DNA from: Bacteroidota bacterium
Lineage (GTDB): Bacteria > Bacteroidota > Bacteroidia > Chitinophagales > LD1
Direction: 5' to 3'
Length of the DNA stretch: 61,520 nucleotides
Assembly (NCBI GenBank): GCA_947479455.1
Contig: CANJZE010000023.1
Span: 1-61,520, forward strand
Positions 1 to 8,442 of the stretch are shown in pieces. The notes under the pieces were generated by a model. That model did no database searches and was not told where the DNA came from. It worked only from the letters and a program-made list of their open reading frames with translations. How positions within the stretch are numbered: the first letter of the stretch is position 1; each line of letters opens with the position of its first letter. A program made the position numbers and the translations under genes.

Positions 1-104
1 AGAATGCCGTCTTTACCCTCTAACTTTTTGCCTGAACGTAATTGTTCAATGGCATCTGATTCAAACTTCTTGAAGTCGAATCCTTCTTTGTTTTTTTCTT
101 CCAT
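1..104 (-). CDS. IS256-family (Mutator-type) transposase, N-terminal fragment
   Basis: Only the first 34 codons are present and the gene runs off the window. The translation starts MEEKNKEGFDFKKF and continues with AIEQLRSGKKLEGKDGI. This resembles the N-terminus of IS256-family transposases, where a charged start is followed by an A-I-x-x-L-x-x-G-K-x-x-x-x-x-D-G-I pattern. The DDE catalytic residues would lie outside the window. The same fragment is repeated on the plus strand at the right end. The family call rests on this short stretch and on the terminal sequence. Confidence 0.75.
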   Translation of the reverse strand, partial: MEEKNKEGFDFKKFESDAIEQLRSGKKLEGKDGI

Positions 105-148
105 GCTGTATCAAATTTAATTTTTGACACAGTTTGTTGAACAGACTC
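1..148 (-). mobile_element. IS256-family insertion sequence, left copy (one end only)
   Basis: These 148 bp are the exact reverse complement of 61373-61520. The IS boundary is at 148/149, where identity with the other copy stops. The outermost bases read GAGTCTGTTCAACAAACTG toward the transposase, in the style of an IS256 terminal inverted repeat. The transposase ATG lies 44 bp inside. The flanks differ between the copies (TTTCAACC here against AACAACAA on the right), so these are two separate insertions and not the two ends of one element. The window cuts the IS at the same internal base on both sides, as expected of contig ends in an assembly. Confidence 0.9.
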
Positions 149-2114
149 GGTTGAAAGCGGAGTGTAGTTGGTGTTGTAAGTGCCCACAGAAATTTCACCG
201 TAAGAAAGTGCTAGTGTTCCAATACCTAAAGCGGTAGAAGATTGCCCACTTGCGTAGTTATTGGTACCAATAGCAATAGATGAATTGCCTACCGCGCTGC
301 AAGTATTACCCAATGCAATAGCCACTTCGCCAATGGCCGAGTTACTTTCACCAATGGTAACAGCACTTTCTCCAGAAGCCACATTTGCATATCCTATAGT
401 TGAAGAAAAATTACCTGTGGCATCATTTAAAGTACCTGACGCAAAAGAGCCTTCCCCCACTTGCTTTTGTAGATTGACCTACAGCAAAAGAAAATTGTCC
501 GATGTTAGCTGGATCCCAGGAAGTGGGTCCTGCATAACCCGCTCTGAAAGCTGCCTTTTTAGGATTGAAAAACATTTTTACACCAACTCCATTTGGCGCA
601 TCAGCTCCTGCTGAAATTGTTCCGGTTACTACTAATCCATCGGTTCCTTGAATTTGAACAGCACCCGCATCAGCAGTAATTATTCTTCCTGCACCTGCAC
701 CGCCAAAATCATAAGCATTATCGAGTGTTCCTGCACCGGCACCTGTGGCACCTTGTGCACCCGTAGCTCCATTCGTACCATTGGTTCCATTTGTTCCTGC
801 TACTCCTTGCACACCGGTTGGCCCGGTGGCACCGGTTACTCCGGCTATTCCTTGCAAACCTTGTATACCTTGTGAACCTGTAGCTCCATTTGTTCCGGCT
901 ATACCGGTAGCACCTACCGCACCATTAGCACCCGCATTGCCTTGAACTCCTTGATTTCCTTGTGGGCCCTGCACACCTTGAAGGCCGGCCGGCCCGGTAG
1001 CACCTATATTTCCTTGTATGCCTTGCAAACCTGTAGCCCCTGCGCTGCCTGTGTTTCCTTGTGCACCTTGTACGCCTTGTGGGCCAGTGGGCCCGGTAGG
1101 GCCAGTAGCCCCACCACCCGCACCAGTAGCACCATTTGAACCTGTTGGTCCGGTAGGTCCGGTGGCTCCACCGCCAGGGCCTTGTGCTCCAGTAGCTCCA
1201 GTGGCTCCGGTTGTACCATTACCCGTTGCTCCTGTATTTCCTTGAATACCTTGTAAGCCCAAGGTGCCCGTAGGCCCTGTTGCGCCAACTATACCTTGCA
1301 CCCCTTGATTGCCCTGCACTCCTTGCGAACCTTGCCCACCTTGCACTCCCTGCAATCCTGTTGGTCCGGCAATTCCCTGCAAACCTTGTAAACCTTGCTG
1401 TCCTTGCAAACCGGTTTGCCCGGTTACACCTATGTTTCCTTGTATGCCTTGCACACCAGTTGGTCCTGTTGGGCCAGTAGCACCACCACCTGAACCTGTT
1501 ACCCCTGTTGCTCCGGTGGTTCCAATGCCTGTTGGCCCTTGAATACCGATATTACCTTGCGCACCCGGTGAACCTTGCGGGCCTGTTGCGCCAACTAAAC
1601 CTTGCACACCTGGCGAACCTGTATTGCCTTGTGCACCAGTTGGACCGATGGCACCGGTGTTTCCCTGAATGCCTTGTGTACCTGTAGGCCCTGCAATGGA
1701 ACTGCCCGAAGTTTCAGCATATAATGCATAAGGCACACTCATGAGTTGTGTGGTACCCATGTCTGTAAAATTGGTTCCGCCAGAGGCATCAAATTCTACT
1801 TGTAAAAACTTAGAGCCACTGCCCCAATTAATGTTTTGAAAATTTCCTTGTATCACCGAGCCGCCACCAACTACTGCCGTAAAAATTCCGAATTGGTTAG
1901 TAGAAAGATTTTGATTTTCCTGATAAACAATTGGCCCGCCTAATGCGCCATCACGAATTGAAAAGCGCACAGCTACCGGTTGCGAAGCCACTACATTTCC
2001 TTGCGCATTTCGAGCTACAGCTTGATAGTTTATTCCCTTTGGAACTTGTGCATGCAAAGGCGAAAATGGTTGCAATAAAAGGGTAAGAGAAAGCAAGAGG
2101 TAAAACTTTTTCAT
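149..2114 (-). pseudogene. collagen-like protein with YadA/Hep-Hag head repeats, frameshifted and cut by the IS
   Basis: The start chosen is the ATG at 2114, because it gives a clean signal peptide ([14 protein letters not shown]...HAQ); an upstream in-frame ATG at 2147 only adds a polar leader. After the signal comes a conserved N-terminal module ([13 protein letters not shown] to SVPYALYAE, about residues 25-135). Next are about 300 residues of G-x-y triplets rich in GPTG, GATG and GVQG, then a stalk end. Head repeats of the ASG-x-x-S-x-A-x-G type follow. A C5 run at 454-458 (G5 in the gene) carries one base too many: the first frame stops at 423, while the second frame restores GEGSFASG and continues to 149. 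There the IS starts, just after YNTNYTPLST. Relatives usually continue with further C-terminal domains, which are missing here. It was probably a trimeric surface or fibre-like protein and is now inactive unless the frameshift is a sequencing error. Confidence 0.8.
454..458 (-). other. frameshift site in a C5/G5 run
   Basis: Removing one base of this run joins ...VGQSTKAS to GEGSFASG..., which is the expected head-repeat sequence. The lesion is a +1 in a homopolymer, so a sequencing or assembly indel is as likely as a real mutation. Confidence 0.7.
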
Positions 2115-2255
2115 GGTTTCAGAATTTGAAAGCAAATGTGTTTTCATTGCTACTCTATTGCAAACCTTAATTACTGACTATATAAAATTTCGAGCCATAA
2201 TTTAGTTTACGGCTTGCTGAAAACCATTACTTTAGAGCTACAACTACAAAAACAA

Positions 2256-3770
2256 ATGGATCCGCTTTTCGATTTAATAAAGAAAATGGATGCTGCCGAA
2301 AAAGGGTACTTCAAAAAATTTTCTTCGATAGGTAAGAAGCATGAAAAAAATGTGGGCGAAATTCTTTTTGATGCCATAGATAAAATGAAGGAATATGATG
2401 AAACGCTGATTCGGAAAAAATATAGAAACGAAAAATTTATCTCATACCTGCCGGTTGCCAAGCAACAATTGCACGAACAAATTTTACGCGCCCTCGCCAA
2501 TTTTCATGGCGAAACCACCATCTACCAAACGGTAGATAGTTTGCTTACACAAGCACAAGTTTTGTTTCAAAAAAGCTTGATTCCTTCTTACCGAAAATTG
2601 CTTTTCAGAGCAAAAGAATTAGCACAAGAGAGTGAATATTTTTCGCGGCTTGGCGATATTCTGGAAAAGGAATTTCATGATGTTACATCGCAAATTCCAT
2701 CAAGAGAAAAAGATGAACGCATTGAAAAACTGAATACCGAAATTGAGCTGGTGAGCATAAAGGAATTAAATCTCCGGCAATACATTTATTTGTATGCAAG
2801 GCAAATGAGTATTACTGCTGAATCGTATCAAATACGTGATGTGGAAATTGAAAAACGTCATCGTGAAATTATGAAGCATGAGCTCATGCAGCAGGAAGAT
2901 GGTGCTTTGAGCGTAAAAGCAAAACTCTATTTCTACCACAACAAGTTTATTTATCATTCTGTTTTTCACGAAGAAAAAGAAGCGTATGCTACCGCGCAAA
3001 AAATGTTGGCTACTTGTGAGAGCTCAGTAATTTATACCAAGCACGAGCCGTTTCCTTTTTTAACAGCGTACTTGTATGTGTTGAACGGTGCCTACCGCAA
3101 TAACGATTTGGCGGCCATGGAAAAATACTTAACGCAATTGCGAGAGCTTAAGTTTGATATTGAAAGCGCACGCACTGCACAGTTTATGTATTACATGAAA
3201 AACGCCCTGTTCTATTTTTCAGAAACAAAAAATGAGATAGAGTTTATTGCCTTGGTTAAAGAAGCAGACGAAACGCTGCAACGGTTAAACTATAACATTC
3301 GCAAAGATTATCTGCTTGTAATTTTCGACCACATGGCGTTAGGCTTAATCAAGTTTGGAAAGTATGCACAGGCAATTGACTGGTTGGAATTGTACCGAAA
3401 TAAATTTAGAAACAACTTACGCTACGATTTGCAAACAGCCATGCACTTTCATTTATTAATAGCGCATTACGAATTAGGAAATTACGAACTGGTACAAAAT
3501 TTAATTGTACCCGTGTATCGTTTTGTTGTTCGTACCGGGCAGCAAGGTAAGTTTGAAAAATTGGCGTTGCGCACTTTTCGAAAAATTGCCAACCCATTGG
3601 TGGCAAAAGAACATCCTGAATTGTTAGAGAAACTAAAAAACGAATTGACCACAAACAACAAAGAGAAAGTGACTGAGCAAAACAAAGACCTTTCGGTTTT
3701 ATTGCTTGATTTTATTGAGAGTAAATTGCAAAAGAAAAAGTATCACGAATATTTAATCGCAAAAGATTAA
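2256..3770 (+). CDS. unrecognised helical protein, 504 aa
   Basis: I do not recognise a named family. The protein is soluble, charged and predicted almost wholly helical, with repeated aromatic and leucine patterns such as YFKKF, ALANFHGE and LRELKFDIE that could form TPR-like helical hairpins. It has no signal peptide, membrane segment or obvious catalytic motif. The start is placed at the ATG at 2256 (MDPLFDLIKKMD), because the 14 residues upstream from 2214 look like read-through of the leader. It is divergent from the collagen-like gene and convergent with hppA, from which a strong hairpin separates it. It resembles hypothetical proteins often seen in Bacteroidota; a structural or scaffolding role is only a guess. 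Confidence 0.75.
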   Translation: MDPLFDLIKKMDAAEKGYFKKFSSIGKKHEKNVGEILFDAIDKMKEYDETLIRKKYRNEKFISYLPVAKQQLHEQILRALANFHGETTIYQTVDSLLTQAQVLFQKSLIPSYRKLLFRAKELAQESEYFSRLGDILEKEFHDVTSQIPSREKDERIEKLNTEIELVSIKELNLRQYIYLYARQMSITAESYQIRDVEIEKRHREIMKHELMQQEDGALSVKAKLYFYHNKFIYHSVFHEEKEAYATAQKMLATCESSVIYTKHEPFPFLTAYLYVLNGAYRNNDLAAMEKYLTQLRELKFDIESARTAQFMYYMKNALFYFSETKNEIEFIALVKEADETLQRLNYNIRKDYLLVIFDHMALGLIKFGKYAQAIDWLELYRNKFRNNLRYDLQTAMHFHLLIAHYELGNYELVQNLIVPVYRFVVRTGQQGKFEKLALRTFRKIANPLVAKEHPELLEKLKNELTTNNKEKVTEQNKDLSVLLLDFIESKLQKKKYHEYLIAKD

Positions 3771-3775
3771 AAACA

Positions 3776-3807
3776 AAAACGCCCTTACATTTCTGCAAGG
3801 GCGTTTT
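3776..3807. terminator. bidirectional intrinsic terminator
   Basis: There is an 11-bp perfect stem (AAAACGCCCTT at 3776-3786, AAGGGCGTTTT at 3797-3807) around a 10-nt loop. A-rich and T-rich flanks on both sides let it serve the plus-strand gene ending at 3770 and hppA ending at 3859. Confidence 0.85.
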
Positions 3808-3858
3808 ACAGAAGTTCCCTCCCACTGAAAAGCGAGATGGAACTTCTACTCACCTTGT

Positions 3859-6096
3859 TTACACAAAGAAACTCTTCACCCACATTAAGAATGAAGTGGC
3901 TTCGTGGCTATTCTCTGCAATTAGCGGAGCTATAGTTAAACCAACGAGAGAAGATAATTTGATCAAGATATTCATAGAAGGACCTGAAGTATCCTTAAAA
4001 GGGTCACCCACTGTATCGCCAACCACTGCGGCTTTATGCGGCTCCGATTTTTTGTAGAAGGTTTCCTTCTTTCCGTTCACTTCAATCTCTACGCCTTTCT
4101 CGAAAGATTTCTTGGCATTGTCCCATGCACCACCGGCATTGTTCTGGAAAATAGCCCACAACACACCGCTCACAGTAACACCTGCCATGTATGCACCTAA
4201 GGCTTCTGCACCCATTCCCAAACCTACTATAATAGGAGTAAGAATAGTAATAGCACCCGGAGCTAACATTTCGCGCAAAGCTGCTTTAGTAGAAATCTCC
4301 ACACACTTGTCGTATTCAGGAGTTCCTGTTCCCTCAAGGATACCTGGAATTTCGCGGAACTGTCTGCGCACTTCGTTCACCATATCCATTGCAGCTTTAC
4401 CAACCGAATTCATTGCAAGAGCAGAGAACACCACCGGAATCATACCTCCAATAAACAATGCAGCAAGAACTTTCGCATCGAAAATATTGATGCCTTTAAT
4501 TCCTGTAAGTGTTACATAAGCTGCGAACAAAGCAAGAGCAGTAAGAGCTGCCGATGCAATAGCAAATCCTTTTCCTACAGCGGCAGTAGTGTTACCTACT
4601 GAATCTAACACGTCTGTTTTTTCACGAACCTCTTTAGGCAATTCGCTCATTTCGGCAATACCACCTGCGTTATCGGCAATTGGTCCGAAGGCATCAACTG
4701 CAAGTTGCATAGCTGTTGTAGCCATCATAGCTGATGCGGCAATACCTACTCCGTAGAAACCTGCTAGTGCATACGCACCCCAGATAGCTGCTGCAAAAAT
4801 GATAACCGGGAAAGCTGTTGAAAGCATTCCTGTTCCCAAACCTGCTATAATATTAGTAGCTGCTCCGGTTGCGGAATTCTGAACAATATTGCGAACCGGT
4901 TTACCACCAAGCCCTGTAAAATATTCAGTAATATATGAAATAGAATAACCTACTACCATACCGATACAAACTGCGAAGAAAACGTTGAGCGATGTTGTTG
5001 TTGTTGTTGCAAATGCTCCATTTACATATTCGCTCGTGCTCATGATAATGGTTTCGGGCAACATCATCTTAATGAGAAAATAAGAAACGGCCAATGCTAT
5101 TAACATGGCAACATTATTTCCACGGTTCAAGGCACTTTGCACGGTGTTTACATCTGCTTTTGCATCGTCTTTAACACTTACCAAAAAGCTACCAATAATA
5201 GAAGCTATAATTCCGAACCCTGCAATCGCAACGGGCAACAGGATAGCACCAATGCCGCCAAAGTTATCGGAAATGCTTCCGCCATTATCGCGAATGATGT
5301 AGTTGCCGAGAACCATAGAAGCTAAAACCGTTGCTACATAAGAACCGAACAAATCGGCACCCATACCCGCCACATCACCTACGTTGTCTCCAACATTATC
5401 CGCAATGGTTGCGGGATTACGCGGGTCATCTTCAGGAATTCCGGCTTCTACTTTACCCACTAAGTCAGCACCAACGTCAGCTGCTTTGGTATAGATACCA
5501 CCACCAACACGAGCGAAGAGTGCGATTGATTCTGCACCAAGAGAAAATCCAGCTAATACTTCAAGAACTTTAGTCATTCCATCATATCCTCCACCCGTTG
5601 CAAAATTTCCACCCATAAATTGGAAGAAGAAAATAATGAACAAAGAACTCAATCCAAGCACGGCCAAACCAGCCACACCAAGACCCATTACGGTTCCTCC
5701 ACGGAAAGAAACTTTCAATGCTTTAGCCAAAGAAGTTTTAGCGGCTTGTGTAGTGCGCACGTTTGCTTTGGTAGCTATGCGCATTCCTAAAAATCCTGCA
5801 AGAGCAGAGAAGAAACAACCAACTACAAACGAGCCTACAATTAGAATACTTGAATGTGCAGCAACTTTAGGCACTTGCGAGAGAATACCCAAAGCAGTTC
5901 CGGCAAGCACAACATACACTGCCAATATTCTGTATTCAGCTTTTAAGAAAGCCATTGCACCATCTGCAATATTTTTTGCAATGCCTGTCATTTTTGCATC
6001 GCCTGCATCTTGCTTGGTTACCCAAGCTGAAAGCACAGCCATATAAACCAGTGCTATAACACCGAAGAGAGGAAGAATGTAAATCAGATTTTCCAT
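3859..6096 (-). CDS. hppA: membrane-bound H+/Na+-translocating pyrophosphatase
   Basis: This is an integral membrane ion pump that couples pyrophosphate hydrolysis to export of H+ or Na+. The 745 residues form about 16 membrane segments and include the pyrophosphate-binding signature DNVGDNVGD preceded by EAGIPEDDPRNPA. In the GNTT(A/K)A motif the variable residue is Ala (GNTTAAVGKG), which in this family marks the K+-dependent subtype; whether the ion is Na+ or H+ cannot be told from this alone. The start is the ATG at 6096 (MENLIYILPL). A longer reading from a TTG at 6150 would overlap the -7 promoter box and is rejected. Length is normal for the family. It is a single-gene unit with its own promoter and terminator. 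Confidence 0.95.
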   Translation of the reverse strand: MENLIYILPLFGVIALVYMAVLSAWVTKQDAGDAKMTGIAKNIADGAMAFLKAEYRILAVYVVLAGTALGILSQVPKVAAHSSILIVGSFVVGCFFSALAGFLGMRIATKANVRTTQAAKTSLAKALKVSFRGGTVMGLGVAGLAVLGLSSLFIIFFFQFMGGNFATGGGYDGMTKVLEVLAGFSLGAESIALFARVGGGIYTKAADVGADLVGKVEAGIPEDDPRNPATIADNVGDNVGDVAGMGADLFGSYVATVLASMVLGNYIIRDNGGSISDNFGGIGAILLPVAIAGFGIIASIIGSFLVSVKDDAKADVNTVQSALNRGNNVAMLIALAVSYFLIKMMLPETIIMSTSEYVNGAFATTTTTSLNVFFAVCIGMVVGYSISYITEYFTGLGGKPVRNIVQNSATGAATNIIAGLGTGMLSTAFPVIIFAAAIWGAYALAGFYGVGIAASAMMATTAMQLAVDAFGPIADNAGGIAEMSELPKEVREKTDVLDSVGNTTAAVGKGFAIASAALTALALFAAYVTLTGIKGINIFDAKVLAALFIGGMIPVVFSALAMNSVGKAAMDMVNEVRRQFREIPGILEGTGTPEYDKCVEISTKAALREMLAPGAITILTPIIVGLGMGAEALGAYMAGVTVSGVLWAIFQNNAGGAWDNAKKSFEKGVEIEVNGKKETFYKKSEPHKAAVVGDTVGDPFKDTSGPSMNILIKLSSLVGLTIAPLIAENSHEATSFLMWVKSFFV

Positions 6097-6101
6097 AAAA
6101 A

Positions 6102-6129
6102 GTATTGAGTAGTTAGTATTGAGTAATGA
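6102..6129. repeat. heptamer tandem array (GTATTGA type), 4 units
   Basis: Four 7-nt units follow each other without gaps: GTATTGA, GTAGTTA, GTATTGA, GTAATGA. The array lies in the inferred 5' leader of hppA, between its -7 box and start codon. Confidence 0.7.
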
Positions 6130-6147
6130 GATTAAAAAAATGAGCGG

Positions 6148-6176
6148 CAAATATAGAAATAGAGGTCAAATGGCAA
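6148..6176 (-). promoter_or_regulatory. Bacteroidota-type promoter of hppA
   Basis: On the minus strand TTG (6176-6174), 18 bp, and TATATTTG (6155-6148) match the Bacteroidota -33/-7 consensus TTG-N17-23-TAnnTTTG with no mismatch in the -7 box. Transcription would start near 6141, giving a leader of about 45 nt. Confidence 0.65.
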
Positions 6177-6219
6177 ATGAATACTAAAAGCAGATTTCCT
6201 GTTGCGGGCTCCTTTGTAT

Positions 6220-7746
6220 TCAATGCTTGAAGTGTCTAACTCCTGTCACCACCATTGCCTGTCCCAATTTATTAGCTGCGTCAATAGAGTCCTGGTCTTT
6301 GATGCTTCCGCCTGGTTGAGCAATGGCAGTTACACCTGCTTCGGCAGAGATAGCGACACAATCAGGAAAAGGGAAAAATGCATCGCTTGCCATTACCGAG
6401 CCTGTTAAATCAAAGCCAAATTCCTTTGCCTTTCTGATCGCGTTTTGCAGGGCATCTACTCTTGAGGTTTGTCCGCAGTTACTGCCAACAAGCTGTTTGT
6501 TTTTTACCAATGCAATACCGTTGCTCTTTAAATGTTTTACAGCAATTACAGCAAATTCCAAATCAGCAAATTCTTTCTCAGATGGAGATTTTGTGGTAAC
6601 TGTGTTAAACTGATTTCTTTTTTCGCTTGAAGAATCTGAATCTTGAACGAGAACTCCGTTCAGTAAATTCTTGAAAGTTTTACTTTGAACTTTGAACTTT
6701 GAACTTTGAACTTTAATAATGATGCGGTTCTTTTTCGATTTCAAAACAGCAAGAGCATCGTCATCATAAGCAGGAGCAGTAAGCACTTCGAAAAAAAGCG
6801 AATTCATTTCGTTAGCTGTAGCCAAATCAATTTTTCTGTTCACGGCAATTACACCACCAAAAGCCGAAGTAGTATCGCAGGCAAAAGCGGCCTTGTAAGC
6901 ATCGCAAATATTGTCACGTGAAGCCAAACCACAACTGTTGGTGTGCTTGATAATGGCAACCGTTGGTTCTGTAAATTCAGCAACAAGATTTATGGAAGCA
7001 TCTACGTCAACCAGGTTGTTATAAGAAAGTTCTTTGCCGTTGAGTATTTCAAAAACCTCATTCAGGTCGCCATAAAAAATTCCACGTTGATGTGGGTTTT
7101 CTCCGTAGCGTAAAACCTTCCCATTAAGTTCACTCTTTTTGAAAACTTCGAATTTGAATTCGTTGTTGAAGTATTCGAAAATGAGCGTATCGTAATGCGA
7201 TGAAGTCATAAACGCTTTGGCAGCAAATTTCTTTCTGTCTTCCAAATTGGTTTCGCCATTCTTGGTTTGCAGTAATTCAAGTAGCAATTCATAATCGTTG
7301 CGCGAAGAAACAATCACAGTATCGTTAAAATTTTTGGCAGCAGCGCGAATCAAACTGATTCCACCAATGTCAATTTTTTCGATTACATCATCTTCGCCTT
7401 TTCCCGCTTTCACCGTTTCTTCAAACGGATATAAATCTACAATCACCAAATCAATTTCAGGAATTTCATATTGCGCCATTTCTTTTTGGTCGCTCACATT
7501 ATCTCTTCTGCCGAGTATGCCGCCAAATACTTTTGGGTGAAGCGTTTTTACTCTTCCACCAAGAATAGAAGGATAAGAAGTAAGGTCTTCAACGGCTGTA
7601 ACCTTTACACCCAATCCTTCAATAAAGCTTTGCGTGCCGCCTGTGCTGTATATTTTTACTCCCAGTTTATCGAGTTCTTTTACAACGAGGTCGAGCTTGT
7701 CTTTGTAATAAACAGAAATGAGTGCCGACTTTATTTTTTTGCGCAT
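6220..7746 (-). CDS. purH: bifunctional AICAR formyltransferase / IMP cyclohydrolase
   Basis: It catalyses the last two steps of de novo purine synthesis (AICAR to FAICAR to IMP) in the cytoplasm. The N-terminal MGS-like cyclohydrolase domain (about residues 1-150) begins ALISVYYKD and has the STGGT phosphate-binding turn. The C-terminal transformylase domain shows RYGENPHQ, the catalytic KHTNSCG and the late motif SDAFFPFPDC; it ends GVRHFKH as usual. The 508-residue length is close to family norm. Around residue 345-358 the otherwise conserved chain carries KVQSSKFKVQS, encoded by a heptamer tandem array. purN follows the same strand order upstream, at 7846-8409, with 99 bp of repeat-rich DNA between. 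Confidence 0.96.
   Translation of the reverse strand: MRKKIKSALISVYYKDKLDLVVKELDKLGVKIYSTGGTQSFIEGLGVKVTAVEDLTSYPSILGGRVKTLHPKVFGGILGRRDNVSDQKEMAQYEIPEIDLVIVDLYPFEETVKAGKGEDDVIEKIDIGGISLIRAAAKNFNDTVIVSSRNDYELLLELLQTKNGETNLEDRKKFAAKAFMTSSHYDTLIFEYFNNEFKFEVFKKSELNGKVLRYGENPHQRGIFYGDLNEVFEILNGKELSYNNLVDVDASINLVAEFTEPTVAIIKHTNSCGLASRDNICDAYKAAFACDTTSAFGGVIAVNRKIDLATANEMNSLFFEVLTAPAYDDDALAVLKSKKNRIIIKVQSSKFKVQSKTFKNLLNGVLVQDSDSSSEKRNQFNTVTTKSPSEKEFADLEFAVIAVKHLKSNGIALVKNKQLVGSNCGQTSRVDALQNAIRKAKEFGFDLTGSVMASDAFFPFPDCVAISAEAGVTAIAQPGGSIKDQDSIDAANKLGQAMVVTGVRHFKH
6683..6714. repeat. CTTTGAA heptamer array inside purH
   Basis: Four full perfect copies of CTTTGAA plus CTTT. Because 21 nt equals three units, it translates in frame as a 7-residue repeat (KVQSSKF, then KVQS) between two conserved parts of the transformylase domain. 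Confidence 0.9.
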
Positions 7747-7753
7747 GATGAGG

Positions 7754-7809
7754 TAGAATTTAGAATGCGCAAAAGTATTTTTAGTGCTGAATGCCGAATG
7801 CTGAATGTG
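7754..7809. repeat. heptamer arrays between purH and purN
   Basis: TAGAATT-TAGAATG at 7754-7767 and TGCTGAA-TGCCGAA-TGCTGAA at 7785-7805 both have a 7-nt period. They flank the purH -7 box. Confidence 0.6.
7770..7777 (-). promoter_or_regulatory. -7 box of a probable purH promoter
   Basis: The minus strand reads TACTTTTG, a perfect TAnnTTTG, 24 bp before the purH ATG. No TTG is seen at the expected -33 distance, so the upstream element is weak or absent. Confidence 0.4.
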
Positions 7810-7845
7810 GTTTTATTTAACCACAGTTTTTCCACGAAGTAATTT

Positions 7846-8409
7846 TCATTGTAGGACTTCCTCAATCGCTTTCACATACCACTCATGTTCTAATTGCTGA
7901 ACTTTAGCTGAAAGTGTTTCGGTGGTGTCATCAGAAGTAACATCAATTTTCTTTTGCAAAAGAATTTCTCCATCGTCATAAACTTCGTTCACGTAGTGAA
8001 CGGTAATTCCTGTTTCAGATTCTTTATTGGCAAGAACAGCTTGATGAACCTTTATGCCATACATTCCTTTGCCGCCATGTTTTGGTAAGAGAGCAGGATG
8101 AATATTGATAATCTTCTTCGGAAAATTTTGAAGCAGATAGGCAGGAATTAATTGCAGAAATCCTGCGAGCACAATCAAATCTATCTTCTGCGCATGCAGT
8201 AATTTCATCATCATTTCTTCTTTGTTCAGCGAATCTTTATTGACGATTGCTGAAATAATTTTGTGGTCATGCGCCACCTTCAAAACACCTGCCGAAGGAT
8301 TATTCGTAATCACCAACACCACTTTTATAGTTGCATCATTTTCAAAATGTTCAATTATAGCTTTGGCGTTTGTGCCTTTACCGCTGGCGAATATTGCAAT
8401 GTGCTTCAT
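7846..8409 (-). CDS. purN: phosphoribosylglycinamide formyltransferase
   Basis: It transfers the formyl group of 10-formyl-THF to GAR in purine synthesis. The 187 residues begin with the Rossmann-like MKHIAIFASGKGTNAKAI, where the SGKGTN turn binds the substrate phosphate. The catalytic triad is visible: Asn and His in NIHPALLP and Asp in YDDGEI. The length is typical of PurN. It lies upstream of purH on the same strand, and the pathway link supports co-regulation although repeats and a promoter box lie between them. The ATG at 8409 is the natural start. Confidence 0.95.
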   Translation of the reverse strand: MKHIAIFASGKGTNAKAIIEHFENDATIKVVLVITNNPSAGVLKVAHDHKIISAIVNKDSLNKEEMMMKLLHAQKIDLIVLAGFLQLIPAYLLQNFPKKIINIHPALLPKHGGKGMYGIKVHQAVLANKESETGITVHYVNEVYDDGEILLQKKIDVTSDDTTETLSAKVQQLEHEWYVKAIEEVLQ

Positions 8410-8418
8410 TTCTCAAAG

Positions 8419-8432
8419 TCCCCTTTAGGGGA
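8419..8432. terminator. short GC hairpin between the PKD gene and purN
   Basis: TCCCC-TTTA-GGGGA forms a 5-bp stem with a 4-nt loop, inside the phrase CCCCTTTAGGGGATTTAGGGG. It sits just 5' of purN, downstream of the large gene's minus-strand start only in the trivial sense, so it may be a repeat element rather than a working terminator. Confidence 0.35.
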
Positions 8433-8442
8433 TTTAGGGGTT

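Noticed and set aside
648-1542. Several proline-rich plus-strand ORFs
   Set aside because: They are the antisense reading of the G-x-y collagen repeats and show no independent coding signs.
6097-6150. Longer hppA start from a TTG at 6150
   Set aside because: It would overlap the -7 box and the heptamer array; the ATG at 6096 gives the usual family N-terminus.
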